DNA of 64,000 nucleotides, from assembly GCA_019633425.1 (NCBI GenBank), contig WSUB01000035.1, positions 186,001 to 250,000 on the forward strand, in the 5' to 3' direction. Positions 58,793-64,000 of this stretch are shown piece by piece. Below the pieces are notes generated by a model. That model had not been told where the DNA came from and made no database searches. It was given only the letters and a program-made list of their open reading frames with translations. This DNA is from Tulasnella sp. 424. Taxonomy: Eukaryota; Basidiomycota; Agaricomycetes; Cantharellales; Tulasnellaceae. Both the position numbers and the translations under genes were made by a program. Positions within the stretch are counted from its first letter, which is position 1. Each line of letters begins with the position of its first letter.

Positions 58793-60341
58793 GCGGATTA
58801 TCATCAAGTCGAGGTCCGTCCGCTTGGAGCTGTGTCTATCCTTCGTCACGTTGGCCAATTTTCATGGTCTGGCTTCCTTCTGGGTTCGCCAGGCTTTCGC
58901 GTGTACTCGGATGTAGGGAAGTAAAATTCTTAGTAGTGCGCCTAATTAGATCTCCGTCTTCATCGCGCCTTCCCCTGCGCTTTTCGTTTTGGGTCTCGCT
59001 CGGTCATCGCTTTTCTGCTCAAGCCCCCTCATCATCCCGATCCGAATTACGATTGCAGCACTGCCCTGGATCATTTATGGATTAGTTTTGAGACGGCTAG
59101 CTGAAACAGCGCAAGGTACGGTTTATCAAGCTGCCTCGAGGCTGCTTGCCATTTTGGGACCCTGAGACGTGGAAATCATGCGGCAGCCCTTGTAGGTGAG
59201 GTCCGATTTGATATAACATCTGAGAGGGTCATTTCATCATCGCCTTCAGCTAGGCAGCGTTGAACACCCCCTGGCCTCAATGCTCGTCCCCCCCTTTCGC
59301 AGGAGTCTAGGTTGGTGAGGTTATGGTGTTAAGCCGGTCCTGATTCGACCGCGATTGGAACTCCTCGAGCGATTTCCGCGTCATACGTGGCCACCGGCCC
59401 TCGAAATCAGAGTAGACGATGGATGGGACGTCCGTTCCTGCGACTCTATCTTTTTTTCTCTCGTTTTTTCAAATGGTCTGGTTCAGGTACCATGGACCAT
59501 CTCTCTCTCTCACTCTGAAGGCAGTCTTTCAAGTCACGATCTTTTGCCAGTCTTTCGGGAAGAAGCATTGGCAAGAAGCCTGCAGGATCCAACGCAGTGA
59601 AGCAGAAGAACATCCAGATCGCTCCTCGTCCCAGTTTCTCGACCATACCTTGTTCATCTTCTCTCCCGATAGGCCTTAGTTGTGAAGGCAATGGTCACTT
59701 AGCAATTGTGACTTAGCAATTATCCTGGTTGCTCAGAACTGACCGACATTCGCATTATCTCGCACAACGTTTTTGTAATTTTTTCAATGGGCTAGGCTGA
59801 AGTGGAATGGGCTAAACGCGCCATGGGCCGCAGCTAGCCTCCAAGTGGAAGCTCTCCTTTTTGTGAATGGCGGAAGACTGCGCCCTCGTTCAAGTGATCG
59901 AATCACTGCATTTGCGGAGTCCCCTCATTAATTAGTGACTAAGGCCGACTTATCACCTTACTCCCGTCTTGAATCCTTCGATTGGAGGAGGTTCCTTGGC
60001 TGTCGATGGTCCCCAGTCACATATTAGACGCGCAGAGAGAACGGTTCTGTGAGCAATCTCGTCACTTGTCGGAACAAAGATCTGCCAGCTATCATAAAGG
60101 CAAACTTTCCCATTGGTCGCACCGCCATACGCGCACTGCACTTTTAGTCCGCATGGGTATTCATGATCCACTGAAATTCTGGTCATTCCGTACTGGTTGA
60201 GTGGCCGCCATCCTTTAATACAACCGTCGCTACCGTGGTCGACACCTGTATTCCTAACCTCAGACGATATTCAACGCGGCTCCGAGAGTTAGAAGCCACG
60301 CCCCTTGTTAGATACCATGTCGTCGATACTCCTCGTGAAGA
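58793..60341. other. convergent intergenic region
   Basis: Lies between the ATP3 stop and the 3' end of S4. No gene, repeat pair or RNA gene is recognised in 1.5 kb. Confidence 0.5.
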
Positions 60342-62400
60342 CTACCATTTAGGCCCTCCAGGATCCTGCTCAACAAGCGACATGCACTTCGGAGTGTAGC
60401 TAATTTCAGGCTCGGGATCCATCCATCGAGCGTCGTACGGCCACTGAGGAAGGGAACACATTTCCTATGTGGGTCGCGGGGAGTAGGTGAGTAAGAAGCC
60501 CACTCCTGGTAGCTCGAGTTCACTTACGTATTGGTTGCAGGCTGGCTTGCATTTCGCCCACTCCGCCCACCCGAGCCAGTCCATCAATCTCGTGATCTCC
60601 TCCTTCCACTCCCTCAAAAGTCGCCGCTGTGCGTACTTATCGTCCAGCTTTTCGGCATCGAACGCCTTGATCCATATGACGCCGAGGGTACGACAAATTT
60701 CTTTCATTTATAACGGTCTCCACGGAATGCTCGAGTCGATGCTCTTGTGGTGTAAACCGGTTGACAGGTAAATGTGACGTGAAAGTGGTAGAGCAATGAT
60801 AAATTGCTGGGCTGAGCCACGTAGTGTTGGTCTTGTAGTCGGAGGGGATCGAGGGTATTGAGAGGTATGGTGTGAGCATGGTTAGAATCATCTGCCGGGC
60901 GTGGACGATGCTGTGGGTGACATTCTTCCTATCCTCTCCAAGCCAGTCGGAGAGGAACTCGAGCCTTCCGGCATGTCGCTCAACTACGCTACGGATGATT
61001 GCATTCCACTTAACACCGCTTCCACCCCGTTTCCTGGTCAACGCCTCGAGCAACTCTGCTTGGAACACTTCAACGTCTCCCCCGGAAATGTCCCCGACTC
61101 TCCACTCTGTTCTGTCCACCCCTTTCCTTGACAGGGCCAAGCTGCTGTACTTTGAATCGAAGAATGAGACCGCTTTGGAGTAGTCCAAATCAACCCCATT
61201 CACCCCGGGAGCCGAATTGTGACGGTTGCCAGCATGAATCACCTCAAAATGGATGGAATGGGCGTGAAGGATGGCTCCTCGCCACCCATTTGGAAGCTCT
61301 GACTCGTCCCAAGGGCCAGGTGGAATGTGATTGCCTGGTGGTGCGCGAAAGCGTCAATAAGTCTGCCGAAGGGGCTAACAATCGGCAGGAATGTGAATAC
61401 CCAGCCTCCAATAGGGTGCAACACCCATGGGCCGTGATTCCCCTGTTTTTGTTAGGGGCTTTGGGCCCCAGTTCTCTTTACTGGCGGGAAGGAGATCGAG
61501 AGTGGAGACAAGTCGAACACCATCCTCGAAGCTGCAGAGCATGACCTCGCTGAAATGACATGACGTCATCGGCAATCCCATCAGAGACGCCTAAGGTGAA
61601 GTTGACCCACAAATCGACCGACATACTAAAATGGTATACCAAATTCATCTCTTCAGAACTTTAATGAGCCCAAGGAAACAAATTGACAGACCGAATGAAT
61701 CCCTGAATTCCGAAATCCTTCCCCCAACGGCAAAGGTCGGATATTCTGTTAATCTCGTCTTTCCAACGACCTTTCTTGATATTCCCATGTAAAATAATTT
61801 CTTGCGTATCAAGAACTCCAGTTCTAATCTTGGTTGCGCTGTACAATATCAGTTGATGCGTGAGCCGCGGCATTCAACGCCGAACGTGAAACAACGAGGC
61901 TTCGGACCTGCTACCGTCGAAGTATAGAATCTTAAGTGGTTTATCACCAACCGCATACGTGTGCATAACCCTCCCGAACATGTACGAGTGCTCTGGGTCG
62001 AACGAAACCCATTCAGGTCCTGATGGTGCACTGGCTGCTCTTGTTCGTCCGTGATACAAAAGAGTGCCGGGTGCGATGGTTCCAGGGACAATCGTGTGAC
62101 CTGAAAGTTGCAATTACACAAGCATTGTCCCGGTCAATAGAGGTGACGTGGAGTCAAACGTGGTGATTCCGGTTCCGGGCACTAACCATTCCGATACAAG
62201 ATGTTAGGCCAGTGACGCAAGAGACCATTCGCACTGTTAAATATTAAATGTCCAGTCTCATTATGAGAAGGAGCTTTATTCCAGCTGGGATCTACTTTGG
62301 TTGATGTGGAAGGGGTTTCAGATGACGAGATCCGCAGCTGTGAGCCGCCAGTTACGACGCCTCCGAGGACGGAGAGACTGAGCGGCAATAAGATGCGCAT
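60342..62400 (-). pseudogene. family S copy S4, diverged, with one apparent frameshift
   Basis: A more distant member of the secreted family, on the opposite strand. Start MRILLPLSLSVLGGV at 62400 (an ATG at 62439 is also open). It has the same landmarks: H-T-I-V-P-G-T-I-A-P-G-T-L-L-Y-H-G, F-D-P-E-H-S-Y-M-F-G, L-K-I-L-Y-F-D-G-S, L-D-T-Q-E-I-I, V-M-L-C-S-F-E-D-G, A-P-G-V-N-G-V-D-L-D-Y and E-R-H-A-G-R-L-E-F-L-S-D-W-L-G. The last exon reads E-M-C-S-L-P-Q-W-P-Y-D and stops at 60342-60344. Near 60700-60712 the frame changes between S-V-E-T-V-I and K-E-I-C-R-T, with no room for an intron. It is either a pseudogene or a sequence error, since everything else is intact. Confidence 0.65.
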
Positions 62401-63239
62401 GACGACAAGCTCGTTGTTTGCCGCAAGTTTGATCCTCAAAGTTGGTTGAAGGGAACGTCGACTTGTGATCGTGCTGGACGGGGAACAAAGATCGAGAGAA
62501 ACATATTCACTGCGGTTATAGAGAAGCCGAGCCGTGTGTCAGGTCCCTAGTCGTGCGAATGTGCGCCACACTCCCCAACTCGGCCAAACACCCATGTCTC
62601 CCCCCTCGGAAAGGTTAATCACTTCGTTCTCACTGTAGCTTGACTCTAGAGTTAGATGTGGTAATAAGTTGAAGTTGCATTGAGGGGTGCATGACTGATG
62701 ACTACCATCTCACATATTTGATGATTCCCGAATCTTTCCCTCCGAAGATGTCCTGAGTGGCACGACCCACTATTACTTCTTCTACGGCAAACGTACATTT
62801 TTCTGTCAAGCTTTTTCAGGTCCAATAATATCCTGGAATCAACCTTCTTTTCACCTCGGTGTGCTGTAAACTTACCCTTTCCTGACGAAGTTCTGGTGCC
62901 CTTCAGTCATCGCAAGAGTACAATAAAATTTACTCCAAGGAACGGCCACCATAGATTACTTAGACCGCGCACTCTATGTTTACCCGACGGGCTGAGATAA
63001 TCGGGCGCTTGTTGCAGATCTATGGCACAGCCTCCGGACTCGATTTCGGTAGGAGTTACACGCTCATGCCGAATTAAGTAAATAACACCCATGTCTTTGT
63101 AAAGACCATGTGGGACCGTTTTGTTAATCTCTACTAAAATGGTAAAGAGCGGTGCAGATGCCGTACACACGATCTTGGCGTCTTGGCGCTCTTCGGATCA
63201 TTTTAGAGCCAACTTCCTGAAGGGTCATTTGGTAGAACC
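62401..63239. other. divergent intergenic region
   Basis: Holds the 5' flanks of S4 and of the right-edge F-box gene. No gene is seen. Confidence 0.5.
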
Positions 63240-64000
63240 ATGGCTACCGACTTCACCACTCTCCCTCTAAACGTTCTACTTTCTATTCTGCATTATCTTA
63301 CCCCTAAAGATCTCGTTCGCTTCTTTTCGGTGAGTGGAGGAAACGGCTCCACAAGAACGCTAACCTAACTCTGCTCCACCGTCAGGTGTGCCGAGCGTTG
63401 TATGAGCTATCTTCCACTGAGCCTCAGATATGGGAAGAGCACGTAGCAAGGCAAATATCACTCTGGGGTATACCTATCAAGAATTCAGAGGTCATCGGTA
63501 GACCTGTCCAAGACCTTCAACGGACTGCAGAACGACCATGGCGGTTCCACAATACGTTCAAATACGTTCGCTCAGCTGAAGAGTTCAAGTTTTCCCGACT
63601 GGGGTTTGAAGGGTTCACCAACTTTGAAGCTGTGGAGCTCTTACCGACAGCTCGCTGGATGTTCTTCCTCGCCACTCAAACTTCGAACGATCCAGCCGTT
63701 CCACCCGGGCCCAAGCGAATTGTTGCGGGAGATTTTGGAGGAGCAAGCGTGAGGTTCCCGACTACAGCTATCGTTCCCGAGTCAACAAGGACCTTCAAGA
63801 CCCGATTTGGCGGGAACGGAGTACTACTGTACGCGATAGCAGAGCTTCCAGAGTATGTACGTTCTCGATTCTGTCGTGTAACTTAGTCCTAAACGTCAGA
63901 TTTCCCCTTTCCATCCTTTCCAGAGACTTTTTCGCTTTGTTTGTATTGGACTTCACCACATCACCGACTGAACCAAACGACTTTGCGATTCTGGCGAGCG
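63240..64000 (+). CDS. F-box protein, cut by the window edge
   Basis: Exon 1 is 63240-63329 (MATDFTTLPLNVLLSILHYL ... L-V-R-F-F-S), exon 2 is 63386-63852 (V-C-R-A-L-Y-E-L ... I-W-E-E-H-V), and exon 3 from 63924 runs off the window (D-F-F-A-L-F-V-L-D-F). The F-box is L-P-L-N-V-L-L-S-I-L ... L-V-R-F-F-S-V-C-R-A-L and would bind Skp1 in an SCF ubiquitin ligase. The intron position inside the F-box matches that of the F-box gene at 28-30 kb, and both continue with W ... R-P-W/Y-R-F, so they are probably paralogues. The C-terminal part lies outside the window. Confidence 0.78.

Noticed and set aside
1..64000. tRNA, rRNA and CRISPR arrays
   Set aside because: I looked for T-loop sequences and regular spaced repeats by eye; no candidate folded into a cloverleaf or showed spacer-repeat order. 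A covariance-model scan would be needed to exclude them fully.

Overview
The window is nuclear DNA of a filamentous basidiomycete, most likely an Agaricomycete. Genes are packed with short GT-AG introns (about 50-80 nt). The gene families are typical of these fungi: CBM1-carrying plant cell wall enzymes, MYND-finger proteins, F-box proteins, fungal 7TM receptors, and a secreted family common in Agaricomycetes. I cannot name the species. No tRNA, rRNA or CRISPR array was found.

Layout. 0.6-3.0 kb (-): an S28 serine carboxypeptidase with a C-terminal membrane anchor. 4.4-6.4 kb (-): a MYND-finger protein. 7.9-12.3 kb (+): a tandem pair of 7TM receptor genes with matching six-exon structures. 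13.1-27.6 kb (+): five tandem, apparently intact paralogues of a family I do not recognise. Each encodes a long proline-rich disordered region followed by two related modules, and each module is introduced by an 18-nt microexon coding a YYRLY/YYRLF motif. 28.2-29.8 kb (-): an F-box protein. 30.5-41.8 kb (+): a segmental array of CBM1-pectin methylesterases (three intact) alternating with decayed copies of a secreted protein family called family S here. 42.6-46.3 kb (+): a hybrid histidine kinase whose phospho-acceptor His is replaced by Asn. 46.9-50.5 kb (+): another pectinesterase scar and family S copy, interrupted by an assembly gap and a 630-bp hAT-like MITE. 51.2-53.6 kb (-): a large low-complexity protein. 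55.5-58.8 kb (+): mitochondrial ATP synthase gamma with unusually long introns. 60.3-62.4 kb (-): a fourth, diverged family S copy. 63.2 kb to the right edge (+): a second F-box gene, cut by the window.

How the parts relate. The pectinesterases combine a secretion signal, a CBM1 domain, a Ser/Thr linker and a complete CE8 catalytic domain, so they should demethylate pectin while bound to plant wall. Their array grew by repeated duplication of a [promoter + pectinesterase + 5' part of S] unit, which left truncated S copies at the junctions. The best candidate for a previously undescribed system is the five-gene array. The two modules of each protein share the same intron phases, so a single-module ancestor duplicated internally before the gene multiplied. 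The modules have a ubiquitin-like sequence pattern, but no function can be assigned from sequence alone.
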